Positions 46,419 through 53,349 of a stretch of DNA of 64,000 bases are shown piece by piece. The stretch spans positions 175,795 through 239,794 of the forward strand of contig JAJTXV010000004.1 of NCBI GenBank assembly GCA_021463845.1, given 5' to 3'. The translations under genes and the position numbers were made by a program. Under the pieces are notes generated by a model, which was not told the origin of the DNA, ran no database searches, and saw nothing but the letters and a program-made list of their open reading frames with translations. Source of the DNA: Anaerolineales bacterium. GTDB taxonomy: Bacteria; Chloroflexota; Anaerolineae; Anaerolineales; UBA11579. Numbering within the stretch: position 1 is the first letter of the stretch; each line of letters opens with the position of its first letter.

Positions 46419-47050
46419 GCGTCCTTCAGCTTCTCTTCCAATGCATGCAGGCTGGCTTCCAGACGCTGCTGCCGCAGGCTGATCGTCATATCCCCTCGCG
46501 TGCGCTCCACCAGGCTGCGGCAGATATCTGTCAAACGCCTCAGACCCCGCGTGACCGCATCTGGATAATCCATGGTCACCAGCACGGCATAGATGTCATC
46601 CATCTGGCCCAGCAGGCGTTCAGCTTCCTCAGAATGCCCATGCCGCAGAATGTCCAGGCAGCGCCGGCGCAATTCGCCGGCCGCTTCAGACAGGCCTTGC
46701 AGATACGTGGCCGATTCCACCTTCAGGTCCTGTGGGCTGGGTAGGCTGCCCTTGTTCACCAGCGCGTTCACTATGTTGGCTTCGGCATACTCCTTCAGCG
46801 CATCTTGCGTATACCCCGCAAAATATAGGTCAGGAAATTCCCTCAATCCAGCCCGCAGCGCATCCGCCAGTTCCGCCGCGCTCTTCAGCTCGGCCGCCGC
46901 GGTCTCGTGCTCATCCCGGTGGATGGCGCGGATGGCCTGCGAGCAGTGCCGCGTCAGCAGCCGCGCCTGGCCCAGCGCAGCATCGCGCGCCGCGGTCTGG
47001 GCGTCAAAATCCGCCCGGATCTTCTCAGCGATCTGTTCCAAACGCTCCAT
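46415..47050 (-). CDS. Translin family protein
   Basis: A 211-aa all-helical protein. FPDLYFAGYTQDALKEYAEANIVNALV and YLQGLSEAAGELRRRCLDILRHG, then YAVLVTMDYPDAVTRGLRRLTDICRSLVERTRGDM match the translin fold. Translins bind single-stranded nucleic acid, and some relatives (TRAX) are RNases; the bacterial role is unknown. The acidic catalytic residues of TRAX cannot be confirmed by eye. It sits between DUF3467 (3 nt upstream) and the Cas4-like gene (4-nt overlap). Confidence 0.85.
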   Translation of the reverse strand: MERLEQIAEKIRADFDAQTAARDAALGQARLLTRHCSQAIRAIHRDEHETAAAELKSAAELADALRAGLREFPDLYFAGYTQDALKEYAEANIVNALVNKGSLPSPQDLKVESATYLQGLSEAAGELRRRCLDILRHGHSEEAERLLGQMDDIYAVLVTMDYPDAVTRGLRRLTDICRSLVERTRGDMTISLRQQRLEASLHALEEKLKDA

Positions 47051-47053
47051 GGC

Positions 47054-47416
47054 TCAACTCTTGGGTTCTTCGCCGTCTGGCGGTTGGATCGACTTGAACA
47101 AGTCATCCGCCAGGCTCTTGCCTGCCGGCAGCTTGATCTCGCCGAATTGCTTCTCGTACTTGGCGATGTTCTCGCTCAACGCGCGCTGCAGCAGCTTGGC
47201 GCTCAGGGGCGACATGAGTACGCGTGATTTGATGATGATGTCCAGCTCGCCCGGCAGCAGCCGGCCAAAGTCAAACACCATCTCCGCCGGCGAGTGCGCC
47301 ACCCGCACCACATTGCTGTACAGCACCTCGGTGCCGGGCGGAATCACCAGCCGCGGGCGGCCCGGGGCGGGTTGCCCCGCCCCGGCCTTGTCTTTGGGGG
47401 TCGTTGGTTCAGCCAT
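47054..47416 (-). CDS. DUF3467 family protein
   Basis: A 120-aa protein. After a proline- and lysine-rich start, the conserved unit reads VLYSNVVRVAHSPAEMVFDFGRLLPGE, then IIIKSRVLMSPLSAKLLQRALSENIAKYEKQFGEI. This is DUF3467, a small domain of unknown function found in bacteria and archaea. It lies 6 nt after ssb and 3 nt before the translin gene, so it is part of the ssb-recN operon. Confidence 0.88.
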   Translation of the reverse strand: MAEPTTPKDKAGAGQPAPGRPRLVIPPGTEVLYSNVVRVAHSPAEMVFDFGRLLPGELDIIIKSRVLMSPLSAKLLQRALSENIAKYEKQFGEIKLPAGKSLADDLFKSIQPPDGEEPKS

Positions 47417-47422
47417 GGCTGC

Positions 47423-47878
47423 CTAGAACGGGATCTCGTCCTCGCTGCCGCCCATCATGCCATCCGGCTCGCTGGGCAGGCCGCCGTATTCGCCGCCGCC
47501 CATGTCGCCGCCTCCACCACCGCCACCGCCGCGTCCACCCAGGAACACGACCCGCTCCGCCGTCACTTCGTACGAGGCCGAGGGAGTGCCATCCTGGCGC
47601 GTCCACACTCGCGGGCCGCCGCTGGCTTTGTCGGGGGTCATGCGGCCCTCGATCATCACTTGGCTGCCGGTCTTCAGATACTGGTTGCAGATCTCCGCCT
47701 GGCGGCCCCAGGCCGAGATGCGAAACCACACGGTCTCCTTGATCTTCTCGCCGTTGGAGCCGGTGTACTGGCGGTTGCTGGCCACGTTGAAGTTCGTGAC
47801 GGCTTGGCCGCCGGGGGTATAGCGCATCTCAGGGTCGCGCCCCAAATTGCCTACGATTGTGATCTTGTGATAAGACAT
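47423..47878 (-). CDS. ssb: Single-stranded DNA-binding protein
   Basis: A 151-aa SSB with an N-terminal OB fold (MSYHKITIVGNLGRDPEMRYTPGGQAVTNFNVASNR...ETVWFRISAWGRQAE) and a glycine-rich linker ending in the acidic tip SEDEIPF, the partner-binding tail. I chose the ATG at 47878, preceded by GGAGGAAG at ideal distance; the open frame extends further upstream but without family support. It heads the operon running through recN. Confidence 0.97.
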   Translation of the reverse strand: MSYHKITIVGNLGRDPEMRYTPGGQAVTNFNVASNRQYTGSNGEKIKETVWFRISAWGRQAEICNQYLKTGSQVMIEGRMTPDKASGGPRVWTRQDGTPSASYEVTAERVVFLGGRGGGGGGGGDMGGGEYGGLPSEPDGMMGGSEDEIPF

Positions 47879-48081
47879 CGCTTCCTCCAGAAAGTAGGTA
47901 CCAGAACAAACTCTTGCAATAGTCAAAACAGTTTGTGCATATTCAGTTTTTGTGGATTTGAGGGGCTCCTTTTCGGCTGAGCGGCTGTGTAAGTTTCCCG
48001 GGCTGTAGCGCCCGGTGCGGGTCAAGAATTCGCTCACCGACCAAAGAAATTATAGACCAAATGTGCGATAGAAGTCAATCG
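47879..48081. other. Intergenic region upstream of ssb
   Basis: It contains the ssb ribosome site and presumably the promoter of the ssb-recN operon. TTGACT is seen on the minus strand with no good -10 at the right distance. The inverted repeat CAAACT...AGTTTG (about 47909-47937) could be an operator. No GAAC-N4-GTTC box is present. Confidence 0.4.
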
Positions 48082-48843
48082 TCAGCGGTCCACCTGCCAC
48101 ACTTTGAGGTCCGAAAAACTGACCGAGACATCCCTGTCACTGGAGGTATGCACATACGCCCCCACCGCACCTCGGAACAGCAGCGAATCGGTCACACTGA
48201 ACAAATAGATGTCATTGACAAAAAAGTGCATCTGGCCGCCGCCAGCCCATACCCCCAGCCGGCTTGTGCCCGGCGCGATCGATGGGATCGTACGGCTGCT
48301 CACCCAGCCCGCCTGGCGGCTAAGGCTTCCATTGTGAAAACGGTCTACCTTGGCGCGCCCGTCGCATGACAAGGCAAAGCGGAAGTGGTCGCCGTCCAAA
48401 GCCCGCACCAAGAGCCCATACTCATCCTCCCCGCGGCAAAAACTGGTCGTGGCCGTGATCTCAGCGTAAAAGTCACGGAACGTGGGGCTGTTGCGCGTGC
48501 TAAACAGATAGCTGCGCGTTTCATTCAGCACCAGGCTCAGGCGCCCATTGCTCACCTGGGCGCTGCCGTCTGCATCGGTGCTGGTAGGCCAAAACAGGGG
48601 GTCGCTAAAATCATCCTCCAGCAGCAGCTCCCCAATGCCCGGGCGCATGTCGGCCGTTGGGCTGACGATCGGCGTAGGAAATGGGGAGGGGGTTGGCGTG
48701 GCCGGGAACCATACCGTGGTCGCGGTCGGCTCCACAGTCATTTCGGCTATTGGCTCCAGGGTCTCTTCAGCGATCACCGGCACAATACAGCCAGCCAGTA
48801 AGAGGGCTGCCGCCAGCAGCGTCACTACACTAGTTCGCAACAT
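48082..48843 (-). CDS. Lipoprotein with LamG/DUF1080-like beta-sandwich domain
   Basis: A 253-aa exported protein. The signal peptide ends in the lipobox LLAGC (Cys18). A Thr/Pro-rich linker (about 30-65) connects to a beta-rich domain whose pattern (DDFSDPLFWP, FYAEITATTSF, GLLVRALDGDHFRFALSCDG, RLGVWAGGGQMHFFVNDIYLFSV) fits a concanavalin-like DUF1080 fold that may bind glycans. Function is not known. TATAAT lies 10 nt before the ATG, and the gene is divergent from panD. Confidence 0.8.
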   Translation of the reverse strand: MLRTSVVTLLAAALLLAGCIVPVIAEETLEPIAEMTVEPTATTVWFPATPTPSPFPTPIVSPTADMRPGIGELLLEDDFSDPLFWPTSTDADGSAQVSNGRLSLVLNETRSYLFSTRNSPTFRDFYAEITATTSFCRGEDEYGLLVRALDGDHFRFALSCDGRAKVDRFHNGSLSRQAGWVSSRTIPSIAPGTSRLGVWAGGGQMHFFVNDIYLFSVTDSLLFRGAVGAYVHTSSDRDVSVSFSDLKVWQVDR

Positions 48844-48890
48844 AACAGGCGCAATTATAGCCAGCGCTGACCGAGTAGAATCTGAGGCCT

Positions 48891-49232
48891 ATGCGCATCC
48901 TTGTCCGCTCCAAGATCCACAACGCCACCGTCACCGAGGCCAACCTGGCCTACATCGGCAGCATCACCATTGATGAAGAGCTCGTCGAGCGCGCTGGCCT
49001 ATGGCCCGGCGAAAAAGTGCTCGTCGTCAGCAACACCACCGGTGAACGGCTGGAGACCTACGTGATCGTCGGCCCGCGCGGCAGCGGCACCATCACCATG
49101 AACGGCGCCGCCGCTCACCTCATCAAGGCTGGCGAGCAGGTCATCATCATGGCCTTCGAGATCAGCGCCGAGCCGGTCGAAACCACCTTCATTCTCGTAG
49201 ACGAGAACAACAAGTTCGTGCGCTATCTCTAA
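48891..49232 (+). CDS. panD: Aspartate 1-decarboxylase
   Basis: A 113-aa proenzyme that self-cleaves at Gly23-Ser24 (YIGSITIDEE) to make the pyruvoyl cofactor and produces beta-alanine for pantothenate and CoA. NGAAAHLIKAGEQVIIMAF is also typical. TAGAAT (48876-48881) lies 9 nt before the ATG. The stop codon interlocks with the MmcQ/YjbR stop on the other strand (CTAA). No other pan genes are near. Confidence 0.96.
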   Translation: MRILVRSKIHNATVTEANLAYIGSITIDEELVERAGLWPGEKVLVVSNTTGERLETYVIVGPRGSGTITMNGAAAHLIKAGEQVIIMAFEISAEPVETTFILVDENNKFVRYL

Positions 49233-49615
49233 GCGCGGCGCGGCTTCTTTTCACCGCGCAGGCGGTGGCCTTCTCGCAACAAGCCCTCTAGTTCATCCCA
49301 GTTAGTGCTTTCATCAAGGTAAGCGCCTATCCAGCCGCTCTTGCCCTGATAAGGTGGCACAAAATACTGTTGCGGAGCCGCTTGCACCAACAGGTCGCGC
49401 TCGTCTGCTTCCGCCATGATCCACACCGCCGTGCGCCCATCGCCATGATGTGTATCCGGTGAAGCGAACATGGCAAACATCTTGCCCTTGATGCGGAAGG
49501 TCGGCTCGCCCCATGCTTCCACTTCCACTGTTTCCGGCAGGCTGCGGCACAGCTTTCGCAACCGGGCCAACTGGCTGCGCGAATGTTTGGTTTGTTTCTT
49601 GGCCGGGTGAGCCAT
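49229..49615 (-). CDS. MmcQ/YjbR family protein
   Basis: A 128-aa protein. SQLARLRKLCRSLPETVEVEAWGEPTFRIKGKMFAMF and KSGWIGAYLDE are typical of the MmcQ/YjbR fold, which resembles a DNA-binding CyaY-like double wing. Function is unknown. A Lys-rich N-terminus fits nucleic-acid binding. It begins directly after the threonine dehydrogenase stop (TAGATG) on the same strand. Confidence 0.85.
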   Translation of the reverse strand: MAHPAKKQTKHSRSQLARLRKLCRSLPETVEVEAWGEPTFRIKGKMFAMFASPDTHHGDGRTAVWIMAEADERDLLVQAAPQQYFVPPYQGKSGWIGAYLDESTNWDELEGLLREGHRLRGEKKPRRA

Positions 49616-50626
49616 CTACCTTTGGTACCGCTGGCGGATGTTTGGTACTAAATATTCGTCAAAGCAGCGCGCCAGGTCATAGTCCGGCGCCCAGCCCCAA
49701 TCCGCCCGCGCCGCACTGTCATCGATCCCCATCGGCCAGCTGTCCACAATGCCCTGGCGTTTGGCGTCCGGCGCAAAGCTGATCTGCGCCTCGGGGAACG
49801 CCGCCAACACCTGCTGACGAAACTCCTCCGCAGACAAACTGAAGCTGTTCACGTTGTACGCAGTGCGGCTCAGCGCCTGGCGTGGCGCCGCCGCCAGGGT
49901 CAGCATGGCTTTGACCCCATCCGGCATGGCCATGAACGCGATCGTGGTGTCCGCCCGCACAAAGCAGGCATACGGCTTGCCCTGTGCCGCGGCGTGCAGC
50001 ATCTCAGGCCCGTAATCGCTCGTGCCGCCCGTAGGCAGCGTGAAAGCGCTGATCAAGCCCGGAAAGCGCAGGGCGCGGAAATCCAACAGTGCCGCGGGCG
50101 CATCCCCTAGCTGTTTATATCGCCGCGAGTAATACGCACCCAGCAACTCCACCGCCAGCTTGTTGGCGCCATACACCGTGTCCGGGTGCAGCCATTCGTC
50201 TTCCCTCACCCGCGGGTGGGCCGCCTTGGTTTCCAGATCCGGCATGCCATAGATTGCCTTGGAGCTGGGGAAAATGAACTTGACGGCTTCGCCCCGTGCG
50301 GCAGACTGCGCCGCTGCCAGCTCTAAAAGCAAAACGCTGGCATCCACGTTCACTTCGTGGGCCAGCGCCGGTGAATGCTCCGCTCGGGTCGAGAGCAAAG
50401 CCGCCAGGTGATAAATAGTGCCAAAGCTATACTCAGTCCCCAGGCGTTCGATCAACGCCTTGTCAGTAATGCTGCCGGTGACATGCGTAGTGCTTCCGGC
50501 CAGCTCCGGCGGCATGGCCGCCAGGTCCAAAGTGACGATCTGGGCTCCGCCAGCCGCCAATTCGCGCACCAAAGCCTGGCCAATTTCGCCAGCTGCGCCA
50601 GTGATCAAGACAGCGTTTTTTGTCAT
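49616..50626 (-). CDS. SDR-type L-threonine 3-dehydrogenase-like epimerase/dehydrogenase
   Basis: A 336-aa extended short-chain dehydrogenase. The Rossmann motif is LITGAAGEIGQ, the catalytic pair is YGANK, and the C-terminal segment GIVDSWPMGIDDSAARADWGW is the signature of the NAD-dependent SDR threonine dehydrogenases, which form 2-amino-3-ketobutyrate. It could also be a related sugar epimerase. I chose ATG at 50626 (MTKNAVLITG); ATG at 50650 is possible but would leave almost no leader after the mapped promoter. Confidence 0.8.
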   Translation of the reverse strand: MTKNAVLITGAAGEIGQALVRELAAGGAQIVTLDLAAMPPELAGSTTHVTGSITDKALIERLGTEYSFGTIYHLAALLSTRAEHSPALAHEVNVDASVLLLELAAAQSAARGEAVKFIFPSSKAIYGMPDLETKAAHPRVREDEWLHPDTVYGANKLAVELLGAYYSRRYKQLGDAPAALLDFRALRFPGLISAFTLPTGGTSDYGPEMLHAAAQGKPYACFVRADTTIAFMAMPDGVKAMLTLAAAPRQALSRTAYNVNSFSLSAEEFRQQVLAAFPEAQISFAPDAKRQGIVDSWPMGIDDSAARADWGWAPDYDLARCFDEYLVPNIRQRYQR

Positions 50627-50666
50627 GGGCTTGTGTTGGCTGAGCGGCATGCGCCGCCCAAGCGAG

Positions 50667-50695
50667 ATTATAAAACAACAGCTCCCACCGCCCAA
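50667..50695 (-). promoter_or_regulatory. Promoter of the threonine dehydrogenase gene
   Basis: On the minus strand TTGGGC (50695-50690), 17-nt spacer, perfect TATAAT (50672-50667). It is back to back with the lexA promoter, whose -35 starts 20 nt away. Transcription would start near 50660. Confidence 0.75.
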
Positions 50696-50714
50696 TTGCC
50701 AGCCCTATTTTCAC

Positions 50715-50744
50715 TTGACGCAGAACGCCTGTTCATGTTATTCT
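50715..50744 (+). promoter_or_regulatory. lexA promoter with internal SOS box
   Basis: TTGACG (50715-50720), 18-nt spacer, TATTCT (50739-50744). Between them lies the palindrome GAAC-GCCT-GTTC (50723-50734), the GAAC-N4-GTTC operator type known for LexA of Gram-positive bacteria. A LexA dimer here would block RNA polymerase, so lexA is likely autoregulated. The nearby divergent threonine dehydrogenase promoter could be affected as well. Confidence 0.8.
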
Positions 50745-50792
50745 GGCATAGCACAAATGACCTATTATCAGGTCAGGTGCAGGAGCAGGCAT

Positions 50793-51494
50793 ATGATGAT
50801 GGCCAAAAGACGCAAAGGATTGAGCGAGCGCCACAAGAAGATTCTGGACTTGCTCGAACGCTATCAGGATGAGAACGGTTACCCGCCCTCCATCCGTGAG
50901 ATCGGCAAGCAAACCGGCATCTCTTCCACCTCGGTGGTCAACTACTACCTTAACCAGCTGGAAGAAGAAGGTTACATCGAGCGTGACCGCAAGATCTCGC
51001 GCGGCGTGCGCCTGGTCAAGGGTGTCACCGCCGCCGCCAATGCCGTCCGCGAGGCCATCGAAGATCTCATCAAGGTGCCCGTGGTCGGCCGCATCGTCGC
51101 CGGCTCCCCCATGCCGGTTCCCGGCTCCGACTTTGCCTACTATGACCAGGATAGCGGCGTCGAGATCGCCCGCAGCCTGCTCGCGCCCGGCGACAAAGAA
51201 GAAGACCTCTTCGCCCTCGAAGTCCAGGGTGACTCCATGGTTGACGCCATGGTCAATGACGGCGACATCGTCGTTATGAAGAAAGCTCAGGATGCCCGCA
51301 ACGGTGAAATGGTCGCCGTCTGGCTCACTGACCGTGACGAGACCACCCTCAAGTATTTCTACAAAGAGAACGGCGGCATCCGCCTGCAGCCCGCCAACCC
51401 CACCATGCAGCCTATCTTTGTGGAAAACCCCCGCGCCGTCCAGGTGCAGGGCAAGGTGGTCATGGTCATCCGCCAAATGGGCTCTCCCAACTAG
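50793..51494 (+). CDS. lexA: LexA repressor
   Basis: A 233-aa SOS repressor. The N-terminal winged helix reads LSERHKKILDLLERYQDENGYPPSIREIGKQTGISSTSVV. The S24 peptidase domain has the cleavage site Ala103-Gly104 (VAGSP), nucleophile Ser148 (GDSMVD) and general base Lys187 (TTLKYF). Three ATG codons in a row lie 8 nt after AGGAG. An Ala-rich segment (about 78-93) lengthens the linker compared with E. coli LexA (202 aa). Confidence 0.96.
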   Translation: MMMAKRRKGLSERHKKILDLLERYQDENGYPPSIREIGKQTGISSTSVVNYYLNQLEEEGYIERDRKISRGVRLVKGVTAAANAVREAIEDLIKVPVVGRIVAGSPMPVPGSDFAYYDQDSGVEIARSLLAPGDKEEDLFALEVQGDSMVDAMVNDGDIVVMKKAQDARNGEMVAVWLTDRDETTLKYFYKENGGIRLQPANPTMQPIFVENPRAVQVQGKVVMVIRQMGSPN

Positions 51495-51520
51495 TGCCAG
51501 CTCTGCTCTATACAAACAAA

Positions 51521-51550
51521 GAAGCCCGCTCAGCTGAGCGGGCTTCTTTT
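51521..51550 (+). terminator. Intrinsic terminator of lexA
   Basis: GAAGCCCGCTCAG and CTGAGCGGGCTTC make a perfect 13-bp inverted repeat (51521-51546), followed by TTTATTTT. It lies 26 nt after the lexA stop. Confidence 0.9.
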
Positions 51551-51578
51551 ATTTTCCACGTCAAGCGGCTTGATGTAT

Positions 51579-51633
51579 GGAGAAGTGTCACTCGGCGTCA
51601 GCCGAGTACTTCTCCCGCGCTGCAAAGCAGCGC
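51579..51633. repeat. Paired hairpins after the lexA terminator
   Basis: GGAGAAGT (51579-51586), bulge GTC, ACTCGGC-GTCA-GCCGAGT, ACTTCTCC (51608-51615) forms a 15-bp bulged hairpin. GCGCTGC-AAA-GCAGCGC (51617-51633) follows directly. The inner ACTCGGC/GCCGAGT stem is shared with the hairpin at 34671-34689. No gene is present in 51495-51712. Confidence 0.65.
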
Positions 51634-51699
51634 AAATCACCAAAGCACTCCCCCGGTAGCAGGTGATTCTCATCTTTCAGTAACATTCCCCGTTGCGCT

Positions 51700-51705
51700 T
51701 AGAAT
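51700..51705 (+). promoter_or_regulatory. -10 element of the ATP-grasp to PglD-chimera gene set
   Basis: TAGAAT ends 7 nt before the ATG at 51713; a weak -35 TTCAGT (51676-51681) lies 18 nt upstream. Transcription would begin at or next to the start codon, giving a leaderless message. Confidence 0.5.
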
Positions 51706-51712
51706 ATGGCCC

Positions 51713-52678
51713 ATGTCCACACCCAGCTACGAGCGCATCTTCGTCACCCTCCTGCGCGAGATCGCCGCAGAGCAAGGCTACAACTTCACCAGCTTCTCTC
51801 AAGACTGGATCCTGCAGTTCGAAAAAGCTGGGCAGGTGCGCCGCACCTTTGGCTTCAACTTTGAGATCAACTCGGCCACCGCCTACATGTTGGCGGGCGA
51901 CAAGGCTGCTGTAGCCGCCGTGCTGCAACACCAGAACATTGCCCACATTGAGCACCGCTTCTTCCTCAACCCCAGCCGCTCCGCCTACATTCCCGAAGGC
52001 GGCCATTGGCCTGCCATCCTCGCTTACGCCCAGCAGCAGAACTACAACCTCGTCGCCAAGCCCAACGAGGGCACTGGCGGCCTGGGCGTGGTCCGGGTAA
52101 AGAACCAGGCCCAGCTGGAGAAAGCCGTGCTCAGCATCTTCCAAAAAGGCCAGTCGCTCAGTCTTTCGCCCTACTACGACATCCAGAACGAATACCGTCT
52201 CCTCATGCTTGATTCCGAATGCCAGCTGGCCTACGCCAAACAGCGCCCCCAGGTCATCGGCGACGGCGCCAGCAGCCTGCGCACCCTGATCGATCGCCAG
52301 TTGCTGGCAGGCGCCATCACCCAGGCCCAAGCAGTCGAAGCGCTGGAGCAGCACCAGCCCCAGCTTGACCAGGTGCTGCCCGCCGGTGAAACCCTCACCA
52401 TTGGCTGGAAGCACAACCTTGGCGCCGGCTCCGCACCCCAACTGCTGCAGCCCGGCCCGCTGCTGGACCAGCTCCAGGCCCTCGCCCTCGCTGCCCAGCA
52501 GGCCATCAACATCCGCTTCGCCTCCATTGACATCGTAGAAGTGGACGGCGGCCCGTGCGTCCTCGAGGTCAACTCCGGCATCATGATGGAGCACTTCGTC
52601 CGCCACCAGCCGCAGAACCGCGCCACGGCCAAGGCTATCTACGCCCGCGCCTTGGAGAAGATGTTCGCCTCGCGCTGA
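51713..52678 (+). CDS. ATP-grasp ligase-like protein
   Basis: A 321-aa protein. An N-terminal region leads to NLVAKPNEGTGGLGVVRVKN, the ATP-grasp lysine and glycine loop, then NEYRLLMLDSECQLAYAKQRPQVIGDG and IDIVEVDGGPCVLEVNSGIMMEHF, with the D/E-x-N metal site. The pattern is closest to the ATP-grasp domains of cyanophycin synthetase and glutathione synthetases, which ligate an amine to a carboxylate. The substrate is unknown. It is 12 nt upstream of the sugar transferase and opens the gene set ending at 56346. Confidence 0.8.
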   Translation: MSTPSYERIFVTLLREIAAEQGYNFTSFSQDWILQFEKAGQVRRTFGFNFEINSATAYMLAGDKAAVAAVLQHQNIAHIEHRFFLNPSRSAYIPEGGHWPAILAYAQQQNYNLVAKPNEGTGGLGVVRVKNQAQLEKAVLSIFQKGQSLSLSPYYDIQNEYRLLMLDSECQLAYAKQRPQVIGDGASSLRTLIDRQLLAGAITQAQAVEALEQHQPQLDQVLPAGETLTIGWKHNLGAGSAPQLLQPGPLLDQLQALALAAQQAINIRFASIDIVEVDGGPCVLEVNSGIMMEHFVRHQPQNRATAKAIYARALEKMFASR

Positions 52679-52690
52679 TAAAATCCTTGC

Positions 52691-53341
52691 GTGCCGCCGC
52701 GCGTTGCCATCCCCCGCTCCAAGCGCATATTTGACCTCGTATTGACCCTGCTGGCGCTGCCTCTGCTGCTGCCGCTGGTCCTGCTCATCGGCCTGCTGGT
52801 GCGCATCTTTCTGGGCCGGCCCGTCCTGTTCCGCCAGCCGCGCCCGGGCATCGGCGGCCTGCCGTTCATGCTCTACAAATTCCGCACCATGCGTGATGCG
52901 CTTGGCGCAGACGGCCAACCCCTCCCCGATGCCCAGCGCCTCACCGGCTTCGGCCGCCTGCTGCGCGCCAGCAGCCTCGACGAGCTGCCTGAACTCTGGA
53001 ACGTGCTGCGTGGCGAGATGAGCCTGGTCGGGCCGCGCCCGCTGCTCATGCGCTACCTTGACCGCTATACACCCCAGCAGTTCCGCCGCCACCTCACCCT
53101 GCCTGGCATGACCGGCTGGGCTCAGATCAATGGCCGCAACAATGTCTCTTGGGAGGATAAGTTCGCCCTGGATGTCTGGTACGTCGACAACTGGTCGCTA
53201 TGGCTTGACATCAAGATCCTCCTGCTCACCCCGCTGAAAGTGTTGCGTCGCGAAGGCATCAACCAGCCCGGCAACGCCACCGCCATGGAATTCATGGGCA
53301 GCCGCCCAGCCGCACCGGGCGAAAAAGGCCGCCCGTTATAA
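52691..53341 (+). CDS. PglC/WcaJ-type sugar-phosphate transferase
   Basis: A 216-aa bacterial sugar transferase (monotopic phosphoglycosyl transferase) that moves a sugar 1-phosphate from a UDP-sugar to undecaprenyl phosphate. One N-terminal re-entrant hydrophobic segment (about residues 15-40) is followed by LYKFRTMRDA, LLRASSLDELPELWNVLRGEMSLVGPRPLL (the catalytic Asp-Glu pair is in SLDELP) and LPGMTGWAQINGRNNVSWEDKFALDVWYV. GTG is the start; TAAAAT (52679-52684) lies 6 nt before it. Confidence 0.92.
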   Translation: MPPRVAIPRSKRIFDLVLTLLALPLLLPLVLLIGLLVRIFLGRPVLFRQPRPGIGGLPFMLYKFRTMRDALGADGQPLPDAQRLTGFGRLLRASSLDELPELWNVLRGEMSLVGPRPLLMRYLDRYTPQQFRRHLTLPGMTGWAQINGRNNVSWEDKFALDVWYVDNWSLWLDIKILLLTPLKVLRREGINQPGNATAMEFMGSRPAAPGEKGRPL

Positions 53342-53342
53342 T
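53337..53342 (+). promoter_or_regulatory. -10 element directly before the E1 alpha gene
   Basis: A perfect TATAAT overlaps the last codons of the sugar transferase gene and ends 7 nt before the ATG at 53350. It may allow E1 alpha and the downstream genes to be transcribed separately as a leaderless message. Confidence 0.5.
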
Positions 53343-53349
53343 GCGCGCC

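Noticed and set aside
51677..53092. 471-codon minus-strand frame opposite the ATP-grasp and sugar transferase genes
   Set aside because: Both plus-strand genes carry complete family motifs; the frame has none.
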